From: an uncultured Sphingorhabdus sp.
GTDB taxonomy: Bacteria; Pseudomonadota; Alphaproteobacteria; Sphingomonadales; Sphingomonadaceae
Direction of reading: 5' to 3'
NCBI GenBank assembly: GCA_937873665.1
Contig: CALMYW010000394.1
Span: forward strand, 124,001 to 188,000
DNA: 64,000 nt
Shown: positions 18,009 through 28,172 of the stretch, one piece after another
Numbering within the stretch: the first letter of the stretch is position 1
How the letters are laid out: every line of letters begins with the position of its first letter
Position numbers and translations under genes: made by a program
Notes under the pieces: generated by a model
Database searches by the model: none
What the model was told of the DNA's origin: nothing
Seen by the model: the letters and a program-made list of their open reading frames with translations, nothing else

Positions 18009-20662
18009 CAGAATTGGGTTCCTACGTTGAATGTAAATAATTTGGTATCGTCGCCCGGCTCTTTTAGCAGCGCACGCGCCAGATCGATTCTGAACGGACC
18101 AAAAGGTGAGTTCCAGTTCACGCCTACACCGACCGATACGCGCGGCTTCCAGCTGTCACCGAAAAACCGTTCTTCGAATTGCAATACGGGGACACGTGCA
18201 GAGCCATCGGCATTGGTTGCTACGGTTGATGTCTCCAAAACTGGCGTCGCGCCTGACGTATTCACATTGTAGTATAGAGGCAGGCTGGGAGTGGTGGTGG
18301 TCGCGGTCGATTTTTGCTGCACAGTCTGCAAAAGTGGCGTGGTAACGTTGAAAACAGCACCGGCGTCAATGAATATCGACGGCCTTAGGCCGAGTTCCTT
18401 TGCACCGCTTCCGAGCGGAATCTGCAGTTCTGCCCGGCCTAGATAATAGGCGCGGCCACCAATGGCATCATCCTGGATTTGCTTGCGTTCCAGCCGCGGA
18501 ACGTTGACCGCCACACCGTTCTGGATCTCACCATCAAAGAAGATGCGCTGTACTCGAGGACCAACACCGCGAATGTCGAAACCGCGGATTTGCGGTTCGC
18601 CAAGATAAAAGCGGTCGGTCAGCCGGACATCATCGATACCTTGCGCAGCCGAGCCGCGATTTTCCAGCGGATGGATATATCCACCCTCGGCTGAAAATGA
18701 CAGAATGAAGCCGCTGTCGGTTACTCTGAAGTGCTTGTCGGCATTCAGTCTTGTTCTGATATAGCGAACATCACCGCCAAGACCTGCAAAATCCTGGCTT
18801 ATGCTGAAACTATGACCTCTTGTCGGACGAATACGATTGTCACGGGTATCGTAAAGCAGCGTGTAACCCAAGGTCGATGTCAAACGATTACCGATGGCAT
18901 CGCAAAGGAAACGACCGGCAAGCACGGGGTCGCAAGCCGCAGGCAACGGGCCCGTCCCATCCGGATCCGTAAAGAACAGATTGCGATCAAGCGAGATATC
19001 GTCGTGGCTTAAGCCATAGCCCGCCTGAAAATAGAGGAACTCGTTGACCGGAACGCCCGTGCGCAGCTGGAAGCCCGTGGTTGCCTGCTCGTAAGTCGTA
19101 TTGCGACTGTTGTTGAAGAAGTTGAAGCTGTTGAGGTCCCGACGGAATATGTCACCTGAAAGAGCTATCGAGCGGTCAAACAGATAGGGCTCGGTAAAAC
19201 CGATTTCGGCCGATTTCGAATAACTCGAATAGGAGATATTGGTCCGCAGTTCCTGACCTTTGCCACGGAAATTGCGCTGGGTGATCGAACCCTGGAAGAT
19301 GAAATTCTCAATCGACGAGAAACCAGCCGACAGCGAGAGCTCACCAGTGGCTTTTTCTTCCACATTGGTTGTCAGGACGATGCGATCGGGAGTGCTTCCT
19401 TCCGCTTGTTCAACCTCAAGATCTTCCTGGAAATAGCCCAGCGATTTAATGCGATCTGTGGTGCGTTTTACGCCAATGCTGTTGAAGGCATCCCCTTCGT
19501 TCAGGCGAAATTCGCGGCGTATAACCTTATCCTGGGTGATGGTATTGCCGTTGATGTCGATACGCTCGACAAAAACACGCTGTGCCTCCGCAATATCGAA
19601 GGTGATGCTCATCGTGAGCGCTTCTTTATCGCGATTAAACTGTGGGTTCACGTCGGCAAAAGCGTAGCCGAACAGCCCGGCGCTTTCCTGCAATCCCTCA
19701 ACCGTATCTTCGACCAGCTTGGCATTGTACCAGTCGCCATTCTTCATCCGCAAGGTTGAAGTCAGCGCGTCCGATTTGAAGTCGCGGATCTTGCTATCGA
19801 CCTTTACATCACCGAATTTGTAACGTTCGCCTTCTTCAACCACATAGGTGATGATGAAGTCTTTTTTGTCGGGCGTCAGTTCGGCCACCGCAGACACAAC
19901 GCGGAAGTCTGCATAGCCCTCAGTCAGATAAAATTGGCGTAGCTTCTGCTGGTCGAAAGCCAGGCGGTCAGGGTCATAGCTGGTGCCCGAGCTAAAGATG
20001 CTGGTCAGACGGGCTTGTTTGGTGACCATTTCACCACGCAGCTTGCCGTCCGAGAATTTGTCATTGCCGATGATATTGATCTGGCGAACCTTGGATTTCG
20101 GCCCTTCGGTAATTTCGAACACGATATCGACGCGGTTCTGGTCGAGTTGAACCAGCTTGGGTTCAACCTGCGCGGCAAAGCGCCCCTGACGCTTGTAAAG
20201 TTCGACGATTCGGGCAACGTCGGCGCGGACCTTAGACCGCGAATAGATCTGGCGGGGCGCGAGCTTGATTTCGGGTTCAATCTTGTCATTCTTGATGCGC
20301 TTGTTGCCTTCAAGGATGATCCGGTTGATGACCGGGTTTTCGCGCACTTCAATGGTTATGTCGCCCGCATTGTTGCGTACACTGACATCGGCAAACAATT
20401 CGGTTGCGTACAGATCCTTCAGCGCCTGGTCGCCTGCGGCCTGGGTCCATTGCTGGCCGACACGAAGCCGGATGTAGGAACGGACGGTATCGGCTTCGAG
20501 GCGCTGCGTGCCGACAACGCTGATCGAGCGAATGACATTGTCTTGCGGAGCGGCTGTTAAAGCTTCACCTGTTTGCGCGGCAACCGGTACCGCCGACAGC
20601 GAAACCATCACCGCCAGCACAGAAGCGCCGATCCATTTGCCGGAAACCGAAGTTTTGCTCAT
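18008..20662 (-). CDS. bamA: Outer-membrane protein assembly factor BamA
   Basis: An 884-residue Omp85 protein that folds and inserts outer-membrane beta-barrels. It has a signal peptide (MSKTSVSGKWIGASVLAVM, to about residue 30), five POTRA domains (about 45-445; for instance GQQWTQAAGDQALKDLY and ITEGPKSKVRQINIIGN) and a 16-strand barrel ending in a C-terminal phenylalanine. A Thr/Ser-rich insertion (about 790-830) sits in a late barrel loop. The ATG at 20662 is preferred to the frame open to 20740 because it exposes the signal sequence. Confidence 0.97.
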   Translation of the reverse strand: MSKTSVSGKWIGASVLAVMVSLSAVPVAAQTGEALTAAPQDNVIRSISVVGTQRLEADTVRSYIRLRVGQQWTQAAGDQALKDLYATELFADVSVRNNAGDITIEVRENPVINRIILEGNKRIKNDKIEPEIKLAPRQIYSRSKVRADVARIVELYKRQGRFAAQVEPKLVQLDQNRVDIVFEITEGPKSKVRQINIIGNDKFSDGKLRGEMVTKQARLTSIFSSGTSYDPDRLAFDQQKLRQFYLTEGYADFRVVSAVAELTPDKKDFIITYVVEEGERYKFGDVKVDSKIRDFKSDALTSTLRMKNGDWYNAKLVEDTVEGLQESAGLFGYAFADVNPQFNRDKEALTMSITFDIAEAQRVFVERIDINGNTITQDKVIRREFRLNEGDAFNSIGVKRTTDRIKSLGYFQEDLEVEQAEGSTPDRIVLTTNVEEKATGELSLSAGFSSIENFIFQGSITQRNFRGKGQELRTNISYSSYSKSAEIGFTEPYLFDRSIALSGDIFRRDLNSFNFFNNSRNTTYEQATTGFQLRTGVPVNEFLYFQAGYGLSHDDISLDRNLFFTDPDGTGPLPAACDPVLAGRFLCDAIGNRLTSTLGYTLLYDTRDNRIRPTRGHSFSISQDFAGLGGDVRYIRTRLNADKHFRVTDSGFILSFSAEGGYIHPLENRGSAAQGIDDVRLTDRFYLGEPQIRGFDIRGVGPRVQRIFFDGEIQNGVAVNVPRLERKQIQDDAIGGRAYYLGRAELQIPLGSGAKELGLRPSIFIDAGAVFNVTTPLLQTVQQKSTATTTTPSLPLYYNVNTSGATPVLETSTVATNADGSARVPVLQFEERFFGDSWKPRVSVGVGVNWNSPFGPFRIDLARALLKEPGDDTKLFTFNVGTQF

Positions 20663-20765
20663 AAATTCTCGACCTTCCTCTGGCCCCGCTATCGGAAAAA
20701 ATATTGTTGCGCCCTTGCCCGAAGCGCCGGTTTCAATCAAGCAATCTGTCGATTCTATCCACGCC

Positions 20766-21884
20766 TCATTTGCCGAACAGCCCGAACGACGCGAGATCGT
20801 TGAACGTCACCAGCAGCATGAAGCTGACCAAAACCGCAAAGCCGGCACGAAACGCCCATTCCTGGACAACCGGCGTCGCTGGCCGACGGCGCACCGCCTC
20901 AATCCCGTAAAGAAGTAAATGTCCGCCATCGAGCATCGGAATTGGCAAGAGGTTGATGAACCCCAAGTTAATCGAGATCATTGCCGTCAGCCAAAGGAAG
21001 GCGGCCATACCCAACACAAATTGTTCACCCGAAACCTTGGCGATTTTCAATGGCCCGCCCAGTTCGGATATCGGGCGGCGTCCTGAAATGATCTGGCCAG
21101 TGGTTTTGATCGTAAGGCGTACGATATTAGCGGTTTCCTTGGTCGCCAGCCACGGCACCTCCAATATACTGACTTCGTGGATTTCGGCCCGCGGAATGGG
21201 CAGACCCAATATGCCGCGGCTATATTTGTTACCGAAGCGGTCCATCTCTTCGAGTACGCCAATCGTGGCTATTTCGGTGCGAATGGCACCGTCGCGTTCA
21301 TATCTGATGGGAATGCGTTCATTGGGGTGAACGGCTATTTCGGTAGCCAGCTTACCAAAACTGTCGACTGCAGTGCCGTTGACCGCAAGGATGCGATCAC
21401 CGGGTTTCAAACCCATTTTTTCGGCAGCGGTGCCTTCGGCAACGCTCTGCACCACCGGCGGATTCACGGCCTGCCCATAGTGGATCAGGAAGCCGGATAG
21501 GATGGCAATGGCCAAGAGGAAGTTCACCGCCGGCCCGGCAAAAACAATCAATGCGCGCTTCCACAAGGCCTTTGACTGAAAGGTTTGGTTACGCTCTGCC
21601 GCCGACAGCCTCTCCCAATTTTCGTCAGGCTGGCTTGCAGGATTCATGTCGCCTGCAAATTGCACATAGCCGCCCAACGGCAAAGCGCCCACGCGCCAGA
21701 GCGTCCCACGCTTATCAACCCTGCCCCAGATTTGCGGGCCGAATCCTATCGAGAATTTGTCTGCCTTCACGCCGAACCAGCGTCCGACAGAATAATGGCC
21801 GAGTTCGTGCACGACCACGAGCGTACCAAGCAAAAGCAGGAACGCGAATAGGGTGACGAGAATGTGCGGGGATTCAAGCTGCAT
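20766..21884 (-). CDS. rseP: RIP metalloprotease RseP (site-2 protease)
   Basis: A 372-residue intramembrane zinc protease. HELGH (residues 26-30) is in the first membrane helix, a PDZ domain lies at about 115-190, and the second active-site motif NLLPIPMLDGGHL is near 310-322. It cleaves membrane-embedded substrates such as anti-sigma factors; the substrate here is unknown. It overlaps the dxr stop by 11 bp and precedes bamA, the usual order. Confidence 0.95.
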   Translation of the reverse strand: MQLESPHILVTLFAFLLLLGTLVVVHELGHYSVGRWFGVKADKFSIGFGPQIWGRVDKRGTLWRVGALPLGGYVQFAGDMNPASQPDENWERLSAAERNQTFQSKALWKRALIVFAGPAVNFLLAIAILSGFLIHYGQAVNPPVVQSVAEGTAAEKMGLKPGDRILAVNGTAVDSFGKLATEIAVHPNERIPIRYERDGAIRTEIATIGVLEEMDRFGNKYSRGILGLPIPRAEIHEVSILEVPWLATKETANIVRLTIKTTGQIISGRRPISELGGPLKIAKVSGEQFVLGMAAFLWLTAMISINLGFINLLPIPMLDGGHLLLYGIEAVRRRPATPVVQEWAFRAGFAVLVSFMLLVTFNDLASFGLFGK

Positions 21885-23040
21885 GTGGCAATTTTTCCAT
21901 CAGGCCCTTGGCATAAGCGCGGGCGGCTGCATCAATGCTGAACAATTGATCGAGCGAATGCGGCGCATTCGGCGAATAACCGTCAAGAGTAGACGAAACG
22001 ACATTTGCAATATCGAGAAAACCAATCTGACCCGACAGAAATGCTGCAACAGCCACTTCATTGGCGGCATTCAGGATCGCGGGGACAGCACCGCCCTGCT
22101 CTGCGGCCGATCGGGCCAGCCGCAGCGCAGGAAAGCGCGCAATGTCCGGCGCTTCAAATTCTAATTTCGAAATCCGCGCCAGATCGAGCGGCGCGCTGTT
22201 CGTCTCGATCCGCTCCGGCCAAGCCAATGCACTGGCAATCGGGATGCGCATGTCGGGGGACCCAAGCTGCGCGAGAGTTGAGCGGTCAACATATTCGACC
22301 ATCGAATGGATCACCGATTGCGGATGAACGACGATGTCCAGTTTGTCGAGGCCGACGGGGAACAGATGATGCGCCTCGATCAGTTCGAGGCCCTTGTTGA
22401 ACATCGTCGCGCTGTCGACGCTGATTTTCGCACCCATATCCCAATTGGGGTGGGCAACTGCTTGGGCGGGTGTAACAGCCCGCATTTGATCGAGCGAAAA
22501 GGTACGGAAGGGGCCACCGCTTGCTGTCAGCGTGATTTTGCGAACCTGATCGATGCGTCCGCCTGCAAGGCATTGGAAGATCGCATTATGCTCGCTGTCG
22601 ACGGGCAGCAATGTCGCGCCCGACCGTTCGACCGCCGCCATCATTAGATCGCCGGCTGAAACCAGCGCTTCCTTATTGGCGAGAGCGACGGTCTTGCCCG
22701 CCTCTATCGCAGCCATGGTAGGCGGCAGGCCTGCACAGCCCACAATAGCGGCCATCGTCCAATCAGCACCCATTTGTGCGGCTTCGACCAGCGCTGCATC
22801 GCCAGCGGCAGCTTTGGTTGCAGTGTCGGCAAGCGCTTCCTTTAGCGGCGGATAGGCGCTTTGATCCGCAACGACAGCAACCTCAGGCTCAAACTCACGC
22901 GCCAATTTGGCGAGGTCGACGGCATTGCCATTGGCGGTCAAAGCAAGGACGCGATACTTGTCTCGATGCTGCCGAACAAGATCGAGCGTCGACAGCCCAA
23001 CCGACCCAGTTGCGCCGAAGATGGAGATGGTGCGCGTCAT
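21874..23040 (-). CDS. dxr: 1-deoxy-D-xylulose 5-phosphate reductoisomerase
   Basis: A 388-residue enzyme of the MEP isoprenoid pathway that converts DXP to MEP with NADPH and a divalent metal. The N-terminal Rossmann motif is FGATGSVGLSTLDLV. Metal-binding and catalytic residues lie around PVDSEHNAIFQCL (near 145-157) and in the ELIEAHHLFPVG flap region. The ATG at 23040 overlaps cdsA by 4 bp; the frame is open another 105 codons upstream, but those lie antiparallel-free inside cdsA and are not family sequence. Confidence 0.97.
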   Translation of the reverse strand: MTRTISIFGATGSVGLSTLDLVRQHRDKYRVLALTANGNAVDLAKLAREFEPEVAVVADQSAYPPLKEALADTATKAAAGDAALVEAAQMGADWTMAAIVGCAGLPPTMAAIEAGKTVALANKEALVSAGDLMMAAVERSGATLLPVDSEHNAIFQCLAGGRIDQVRKITLTASGGPFRTFSLDQMRAVTPAQAVAHPNWDMGAKISVDSATMFNKGLELIEAHHLFPVGLDKLDIVVHPQSVIHSMVEYVDRSTLAQLGSPDMRIPIASALAWPERIETNSAPLDLARISKLEFEAPDIARFPALRLARSAAEQGGAVPAILNAANEVAVAAFLSGQIGFLDIANVVSSTLDGYSPNAPHSLDQLFSIDAAARAYAKGLMEKLPHAA

Positions 23041-23771
23041 GCGACGCCCGCCAAAATCAAAATACCCGCAATAAAACTTACTCCCAGCAGTCCATCGACC
23101 CTGTCGAATAAGCCGCCATGCCCCGGAATCAGACTGCCAGAATCCTTCATGCCCGCCCGCCGCTTCATCCAGCTTTCGAAGAAGTCTCCAGCTTGAGCCG
23201 TTGCCGCAACAACTACTCCCGCAAAAACCGTCGGTAAAATTCCAACGGGTTGGAAATCGACATTCTGGTCCGTCCAAAACTGGTAAAACTGCTCGGACGA
23301 TGTAAGCGCAAGCATCACTGCGGCACCTGTCATGCCGCCAAATAAGCCAGACCAAGTTTTCGATGGGCTGATTCTAGGAGCAATTTTCGGGCCCCCAAAT
23401 GTACGACCGGCGAAATACGCGCCGATGTCTGTACCTATCACCATTGCGATCAAACTGAGTGCTGGAATTATGCCGCGCTCTGTATGAGATGGCAGAACAC
23501 CGCCAAGTGTCAGCAAGGCAAAGCAAGCCATGCCGATATAACCCGCGCCTCCCAGATACCACAGCCCTCTACCGCCCGAGTTCGTTACAAAACCCCGAAC
23601 CAACTTGATCCATTCAAAGAAAACACCAACGGCTACGCTGGCGATCAAACCTCCAAAAAACCAACCTCCGAACCAAATCGCTCCCAATGCCAGAGCCAGC
23701 ATTGCTATGCCTGACAGCGTCCGCAAGCCAAGGTCAGAGCGCGGTTTCGGTAGTGCTTCGTCGCCACTCAT
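23037..23771 (-). CDS. cdsA: Phosphatidate cytidylyltransferase
   Basis: A 244-residue integral membrane enzyme that makes CDP-diacylglycerol from phosphatidate and CTP, the entry point to phospholipid synthesis. The C-terminal signature SGSLIPGHGGLFDRVDGLL lies near residues 205-225, and SPSKTWSGLFGG is a further conserved block. About seven membrane segments are visible. It overlaps uppS and dxr by 4 bp at each end. Confidence 0.95.
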   Translation of the reverse strand: MSGDEALPKPRSDLGLRTLSGIAMLALALGAIWFGGWFFGGLIASVAVGVFFEWIKLVRGFVTNSGGRGLWYLGGAGYIGMACFALLTLGGVLPSHTERGIIPALSLIAMVIGTDIGAYFAGRTFGGPKIAPRISPSKTWSGLFGGMTGAAVMLALTSSEQFYQFWTDQNVDFQPVGILPTVFAGVVVAATAQAGDFFESWMKRRAGMKDSGSLIPGHGGLFDRVDGLLGVSFIAGILILAGVA

Positions 23772-24487
23772 CGCCCGCCATAGCGCCTTTCGCGCGTGCC
23801 GAATTCGGATAGGGCGGCATCAAACTCTGCCGGGGTGAAATCAGGCCACAGTGTTTCGGTGAACCACAGCTCGGCATAGGCCGCTTGCCACAGCATGAAA
23901 TTGGACAAACGCTGTTCGCCCGAAGTGCGGATCAGCAGGTCCAAGGGCGGCATGTCGGCGGTGTCGAGATGGCGTTCAATCGCTTCTGCCGTAATCGCAC
24001 CCTCACCCGAAGCTGATTGCGCCGCGCGGACCAGCTCGTCCTGCGAGCCATAGTTCAGTGCCACGGCCAGCGTGGTCCGCTTGTTGTGCGCGGTGCGGGC
24101 CAGTGCATCGTTGATCATGTCGACAATATCGGGAGCCAAAACCTCGTAATTGCCGATAATCTTGAGCCGAACATCATTGGCGGCAAATTCGTCGATGTCC
24201 GATTTGATAAAGCCACGCAGCAGCCCCATCAGATCATTAACCTCATCCTCCGGACGCTTCCAATTCTCGCTGGAGAAAGCATAAAGCGACAAAGCCTCCA
24301 GCCCCGTCGTCGCGGCACGGCGCACAATTTCGCGAACAACCTCGACCCCCTTCTTGTGGCCGAGCGCGCGCGGCAGGTGCTTTTTCTTCGCCCAGCGACC
24401 ATTGCCGTCCATGATGATAGCAACATGGCGGGGTACGTGGGAGGTGCCGCCGCTTGTTGACGGGGCTTTTTTCGCGAAACCTAACAT
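23768..24487 (-). CDS. uppS: Isoprenyl transferase (undecaprenyl diphosphate synthase)
   Basis: A 239-residue cis-prenyltransferase that makes the C55 lipid carrier for cell-wall synthesis. The catalytic aspartate is D27 in IIMDGNGRWAKK, and the C-terminal LLIRTSGEQRLSNFMLWQ is the homoallylic substrate-binding region. I use the ATG at 24487; a GTG one codon earlier is possible. An 84 bp palindromic element separates it from frr. Confidence 0.97.
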   Translation of the reverse strand: MLGFAKKAPSTSGGTSHVPRHVAIIMDGNGRWAKKKHLPRALGHKKGVEVVREIVRRAATTGLEALSLYAFSSENWKRPEDEVNDLMGLLRGFIKSDIDEFAANDVRLKIIGNYEVLAPDIVDMINDALARTAHNKRTTLAVALNYGSQDELVRAAQSASGEGAITAEAIERHLDTADMPPLDLLIRTSGEQRLSNFMLWQAAYAELWFTETLWPDFTPAEFDAALSEFGTRERRYGGR

Positions 24488-24507
24488 CACCCCATACCCC
24501 GAACTTC

Positions 24508-24591
24508 GTCACCCCCGCGGAGGCAGGAGTTCATCACCGGCGGTATAAATTTCAACGGCAGGTGATGGATTCCCGCTTTCGCGGGAATGAC
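24508..24591. repeat. 84 bp palindromic element, copy 1 (partly degraded)
   Basis: The element runs from GTCACCCCCGCG to CGCGGGAATGAC, between frr and uppS. The right hairpin TCCCGC-TTTC-GCGGGA and the inner CATCACC/GGTGATG arms are intact, but the left hairpin has changes that break its stem. It has exactly the same length as the copies at 46510 and 49371. Confidence 0.8.
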
Positions 24592-24620
24592 AATAAAACG
24601 GGGAAATGAAGTATGAGCAC

Positions 24621-25178
24621 TCACTGGCTCATGATTTCCTTTTCTTTGTGCACCGCGGCTTCGTCGATGGCCTTGATCGTGTCATCGGTCATCTTCTGCA
24701 CTTCGGTTTCCAGGCGCTTGCGATCGTCTTCGCTGATTTCCTTTTTATTCTCATCGGTCTTCAGCGCGTCATTGGCATCGCGGCGGACATTGCGGACGGC
24801 GATTTTGGCCTTTTCGGCATATTGGCCAGCCAGCTTAGCCAATTCCTTGCGGCGTTCTTCGGTCAAATCGGGGATGGGCAGACGCAGCGTCTGGCCGTCG
24901 GTGATCGGATTGAGGCCCAATCCGGCCGAACGGATCGCCTTTTCCACCGGCGTCACGTTCGAACGATCCCATACCTGCACCGAAAGCATGCGCGGTTCGG
25001 GAGCGCTGACTGTCGCGACCTGGTTCAGCGGCATATTAGACCCGTACACTTCAACCACAATCGGGTCGAGCAGCGTCACATTGGCACGCCCCGTGCGCAG
25101 GCCCGACAGATCGCCTTTGAGCGATTCAACGGCGCCTTTCATGCGGCGTTCGACATCGGCCTTGTCATATTGCGGCAT
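24621..25178 (-). CDS. frr: Ribosome recycling factor
   Basis: A 185-residue RRF that splits post-termination ribosomes with EF-G. The characteristic three-helix bundle and hinge are visible: N-terminal [20 protein letters not shown], then LRTGRAN, and the long C-terminal helices rich in Lys and Glu. Length is exactly that of the family. It lies 3 bp after pyrH. Confidence 0.98.
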   Translation of the reverse strand: MPQYDKADVERRMKGAVESLKGDLSGLRTGRANVTLLDPIVVEVYGSNMPLNQVATVSAPEPRMLSVQVWDRSNVTPVEKAIRSAGLGLNPITDGQTLRLPIPDLTEERRKELAKLAGQYAEKAKIAVRNVRRDANDALKTDENKKEISEDDRKRLETEVQKMTDDTIKAIDEAAVHKEKEIMSQ

Positions 25179-25181
25179 GGT

Positions 25182-25907
25182 TCAATCCTTTTCTTGAGTG
25201 ACTACGGTGAAGGTGCCGCTTCCATCAAGCACCTTGAGGATATTGCCCTGTTCGCGGATTGAAAACACCACGATCGGGATTGAGTTGTCGCGGCATAGCG
25301 CCACGGCGCTTGCATCCATCACCTTCAGATTGTCTGAAAGGACACGATCATAACTTAATGTTTCATAACGCTTTGCTGTCGCAACCTTTTTCGGGTCGGC
25401 GTCATAGACGCCGTCGACCGAGGTTCCTTTGAGCAACGCATCACATTTCATTTCTGCGGCGCGAAGTGCGGCACCGCTGTCTGTCGTGAAATAGGGTGCG
25501 CCCACGCCAGCCGCGAAGATCACGATGCGGCCTTTTTCGAGATGCCGCTCGGCGCGCCTGCGGATCACTGGTTCGCACACCTTGTCCATCTCAATCGCCG
25601 ACTGCACGCGGGTCTGCACGCCCAGTTGCTCAAGCGCATTCTGCATCGCCAACGCATTCATAACCGTGGCGAGCATGCCCATATAATCGGCCTGGGCCCG
25701 ATCCATACCCTTGGCGGCACCTGCCATACCGCGGAAGATATTGCCGCCTCCGATGACCAAACACAGTTCAAGCCCGGTATCCTTTGCCGCCTTCACTTCA
25801 GCAGCAACGCGGGCGACGGTATCGGGGTCGATTCCGAACGCCTGATCACCCATCAGCACTTCGCCGGACAGTTTCAAAAGCACACGGCGATAACGGCCAT
25901 CGGCCAT
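25182..25907 (-). CDS. pyrH: UMP kinase
   Basis: A 241-residue hexameric kinase of the amino-acid kinase fold that phosphorylates UMP to UDP. Visible are [10 protein letters not shown] (about 9-18), the GGGNIFRG substrate loop, and [13 protein letters not shown] near 138-150. The ATG at 25907 has a GAGGA ribosome site; the frame open to 25970 adds a non-conserved stretch. Confidence 0.97.
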   Translation of the reverse strand: MADGRYRRVLLKLSGEVLMGDQAFGIDPDTVARVAAEVKAAKDTGLELCLVIGGGNIFRGMAGAAKGMDRAQADYMGMLATVMNALAMQNALEQLGVQTRVQSAIEMDKVCEPVIRRRAERHLEKGRIVIFAAGVGAPYFTTDSGAALRAAEMKCDALLKGTSVDGVYDADPKKVATAKRYETLSYDRVLSDNLKVMDASAVALCRDNSIPIVVFSIREQGNILKVLDGSGTFTVVTQEKD

Positions 25908-26015
25908 AAAATCCTCTTTCCCCAACTGCAGATGCAATAATGGCGCCCTGCTATAAGAGCGGAGCGCCATATCGCCAAGGCCTTATCCCCTGCCCTGCAG
26001 AGGATAGCCCGATTT

Positions 26016-26942
26016 TTACGCGCCGACGGCGGCAGCCACTTCAGCGGCGAAGTCAGAGACTTCCTTTTCGATGCCCTCACCAAGCTGGTAACGGACATAG
26101 TCGACCAGCTTGATGTCTTTGCCAGCAGCCTTGCCAGCCTGGGCAACGACTTCCGAAATCGGTGTCTTGTTGTCGATGACGAACAGCTGTGAGAGAAGCG
26201 CGTTTTCTTTCGCAAACTTCTTCATCGCACCTTCAACCATCTTTTCGACGATTTCAGCAGGCTTGCCGCTTTCAGCAGCCTTTTCACGGGCAATCGCGGC
26301 TTCGCGGTCCATCGTTTCCTGATCGAGGCCGGATTCGTCGAGCGCGAGCGGGAAAGCGGCTGCGATGTGCATCGCCAGCTGCTTGCCGAGGCCGTCGAGC
26401 GTTGCCGCATCGGCTTCGCTTTCAAGTGCGACGAGAACGCCGATACCGCCCATGCCAGCGGTGGCGGCATTGTGGACGTAAGAAACGACGCGACCGTTGG
26501 TCACCGAAATGGTGCGGGCACGACGGATGACCTGATTTTCACCGATGGTTGCAATGTTGTTGGTCAACACTTCCTGCACCGAACCACCATCGGGATAAGC
26601 GGCAGCAAGGATGGTTTCAGCATCATTGGCGCCAACGCCAAGCGCAACGCCGGTCACCTTGCGGACGAAATCCTGGAACTGTTCGTTTTTGGCAACGAAG
26701 TCAGTCTGGCTGTTGACTTCGACTGCGGTACCCTTGGTGCCATCAACAGCAACGCCGACAAGACCTTCGGCAGCCGTGCGGCTCGATTTCTTCGCGGCAG
26801 TGGCCAGGCCCTTGGCGCGCAGCAAATCGACGGCGGCTTCCATATCGCCATTGGTTTCTTCCAGCGCCTTTTTGGCATCCATCATGCCAGCGCCCGAACG
26901 TTCGCGCAGATCCTTGACGGCAGCAGCGGTAATTGCAGACAT
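26016..26942 (-). CDS. tsf: Elongation factor Ts
   Basis: A 308-residue nucleotide exchange factor for EF-Tu. The N-terminal UBA-like domain begins [19 protein letters not shown], and the core contains the [13 protein letters not shown] block near 80-92. Length is normal for alphaproteobacteria. It is separated from rpsB by 175 bp that hold a palindromic repeat. Confidence 0.98.
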   Translation of the reverse strand: MSAITAAAVKDLRERSGAGMMDAKKALEETNGDMEAAVDLLRAKGLATAAKKSSRTAAEGLVGVAVDGTKGTAVEVNSQTDFVAKNEQFQDFVRKVTGVALGVGANDAETILAAAYPDGGSVQEVLTNNIATIGENQVIRRARTISVTNGRVVSYVHNAATAGMGGIGVLVALESEADAATLDGLGKQLAMHIAAAFPLALDESGLDQETMDREAAIAREKAAESGKPAEIVEKMVEGAMKKFAKENALLSQLFVIDNKTPISEVVAQAGKAAGKDIKLVDYVRYQLGEGIEKEVSDFAAEVAAAVGA

Positions 26943-26994
26943 TATCTTGTCCTTTCGACTTTGGTTTGGCAGGACCAGTCAGGTCCAGAAACAT

Positions 26995-27107
26995 GTCATC
27001 CCCGAAATCATCGGGGATCCATGACCTAAAGCCTCGGTTAAAACCGGAATGTCAGGCCGTGGATTCCCGCTTTGACCTCCGGTCGCCTTCGGCCCCGCGG
27101 GAATGAC
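26995..27107. repeat. Palindromic repeat inside the rpsB-tsf operon
   Basis: A 113 bp element begins GTCATCCCCG and ends CGCGGGAATGAC, so its ends match the 84 bp family. The left unit is a CCCCGAAATCATCGGGG hairpin. The right hairpin is enlarged by an insert containing ACCTCCGGTCGCCTTCGGC (27075-27093), which recurs with one change in the repeat at 51980. Confidence 0.7.
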
Positions 27108-27117
27108 ACTATTTTTG

Positions 27118-27930
27118 TTACGCTTCCGGGGCAGCTTCTGCGCTGGCTTCGGCGGCGGAGGCTTCTTCAGCCGCAACTTCGACAACCGCGGCTTCAACCG
27201 GCGGTTCTACCATTGCGCCAAGATCTTCACCGCGTGCTACAGCAGCGCCAGTGTTGCCCTTGCTCGATGCGGTAGCGATAGCTTCGCAATAGAGGCGGAT
27301 CGCGCGGGCTGCGTCGTCATTCGCCGGAACCGGGAATGCAATGCCATCGGGCGATACGTTCGAATCGAGGATTGCAATGACGGGAATACCAAGAACATTG
27401 GCTTCCTTGATGGCGAGTTCTTCCTTGTTGGCGTCGATCACGAACATCACGTCCGGAATGCCGCCCATATCGCGGATGCCGCCGAGCGAAAGCTCCAGCT
27501 TGTCGCGTTCGCGGGTCATCTGAAGGATTTCCTTCTTGGTGAAACCCGAAGTTTCACCCGAAAGCTGCTCTTCCAGCGTCTTCAGCTTCTTGATCGAGTT
27601 CGAAACCGTCTTCCAGTTGGTGAGCATGCCGCCCAGCCAGCGGTGGTTGACGAAATGCTGGCCCGAAGCGCGCGCCGCATCAGCAATCGGTCCCTGCGCC
27701 TGGCGCTTGGTACCGACGAACAGGACCTTGCCGCCTGCCTGCACGGTCGACGAAACAAAGTCGAGCGCACGCGCAAAAAGCGGAACAGTTTGGCTGAGGT
27801 CAAGAATGTGAACACCGTTGCGTGCGCCGAAGATATACGGCTTCATGCGCGGGTTCCAACGATGGGTCTGGTGGCCGAAATGTGCTCCGGCCTCAAGCAA
27901 TTGGTGCATAGTGACGACAGGTGCCGCCAT
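27118..27930 (-). CDS. rpsB: 30S ribosomal protein S2
   Basis: A 270-residue S2. It begins [20 protein letters not shown] and contains the [16 protein letters not shown] and [13 protein letters not shown] blocks. The tail of about 30 residues is rich in Ala and Glu and longer than in enterobacteria, common in alphaproteobacteria. The ATG at 27930 has a GGAAGGAGA ribosome site. It heads the rpsB-tsf-pyrH-frr group. Confidence 0.98.
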   Translation of the reverse strand: MAAPVVTMHQLLEAGAHFGHQTHRWNPRMKPYIFGARNGVHILDLSQTVPLFARALDFVSSTVQAGGKVLFVGTKRQAQGPIADAARASGQHFVNHRWLGGMLTNWKTVSNSIKKLKTLEEQLSGETSGFTKKEILQMTRERDKLELSLGGIRDMGGIPDVMFVIDANKEELAIKEANVLGIPVIAILDSNVSPDGIAFPVPANDDAARAIRLYCEAIATASSKGNTGAAVARGEDLGAMVEPPVEAAVVEVAAEEASAAEASAEAAPEA

Positions 27931-28035
27931 AGTCTTTCTCCTTCCGGTTGAACCTCTGGAAAGCAAGAACCAAGGCCGCAAGCTGGTTACGGCAAAGGCA
28001 CCGGTGATGTGCGCTTTCCATGTGGAATGGGCGGG

Positions 28036-28064
28036 CCGTTAGCTGCAACGCTGGGATTCGTCAA
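28036..28064 (-). promoter_or_regulatory. Candidate promoter of rpsB
   Basis: On the minus strand TTGACG (28064-28059) and TAACGG (28041-28036) are spaced by 17 bp, about 105 bp upstream of rpsB. The -35 box is good, the -10 box imperfect. Confidence 0.4.
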
Positions 28065-28172
28065 GCCTGCTGCAGAATTTCTGCAATACCGGCCGGATTA
28101 ATCCATCGTTCACTTCATGACGCGGAAGAGCGGAGAGAGCGATCCGCCCAACATCGATCGCCTGGAAAAATT

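Noticed and set aside
23041..23355. 105-codon N-terminal extension of dxr
   Set aside because: It lies inside cdsA and is not family sequence; the coupled ATG at 23040 fits the Rossmann start.
24508..27107. Palindromic repeats as a CRISPR array
   Set aside because: Copies are dispersed, inverted-repeat in structure and not separated by regular spacers.
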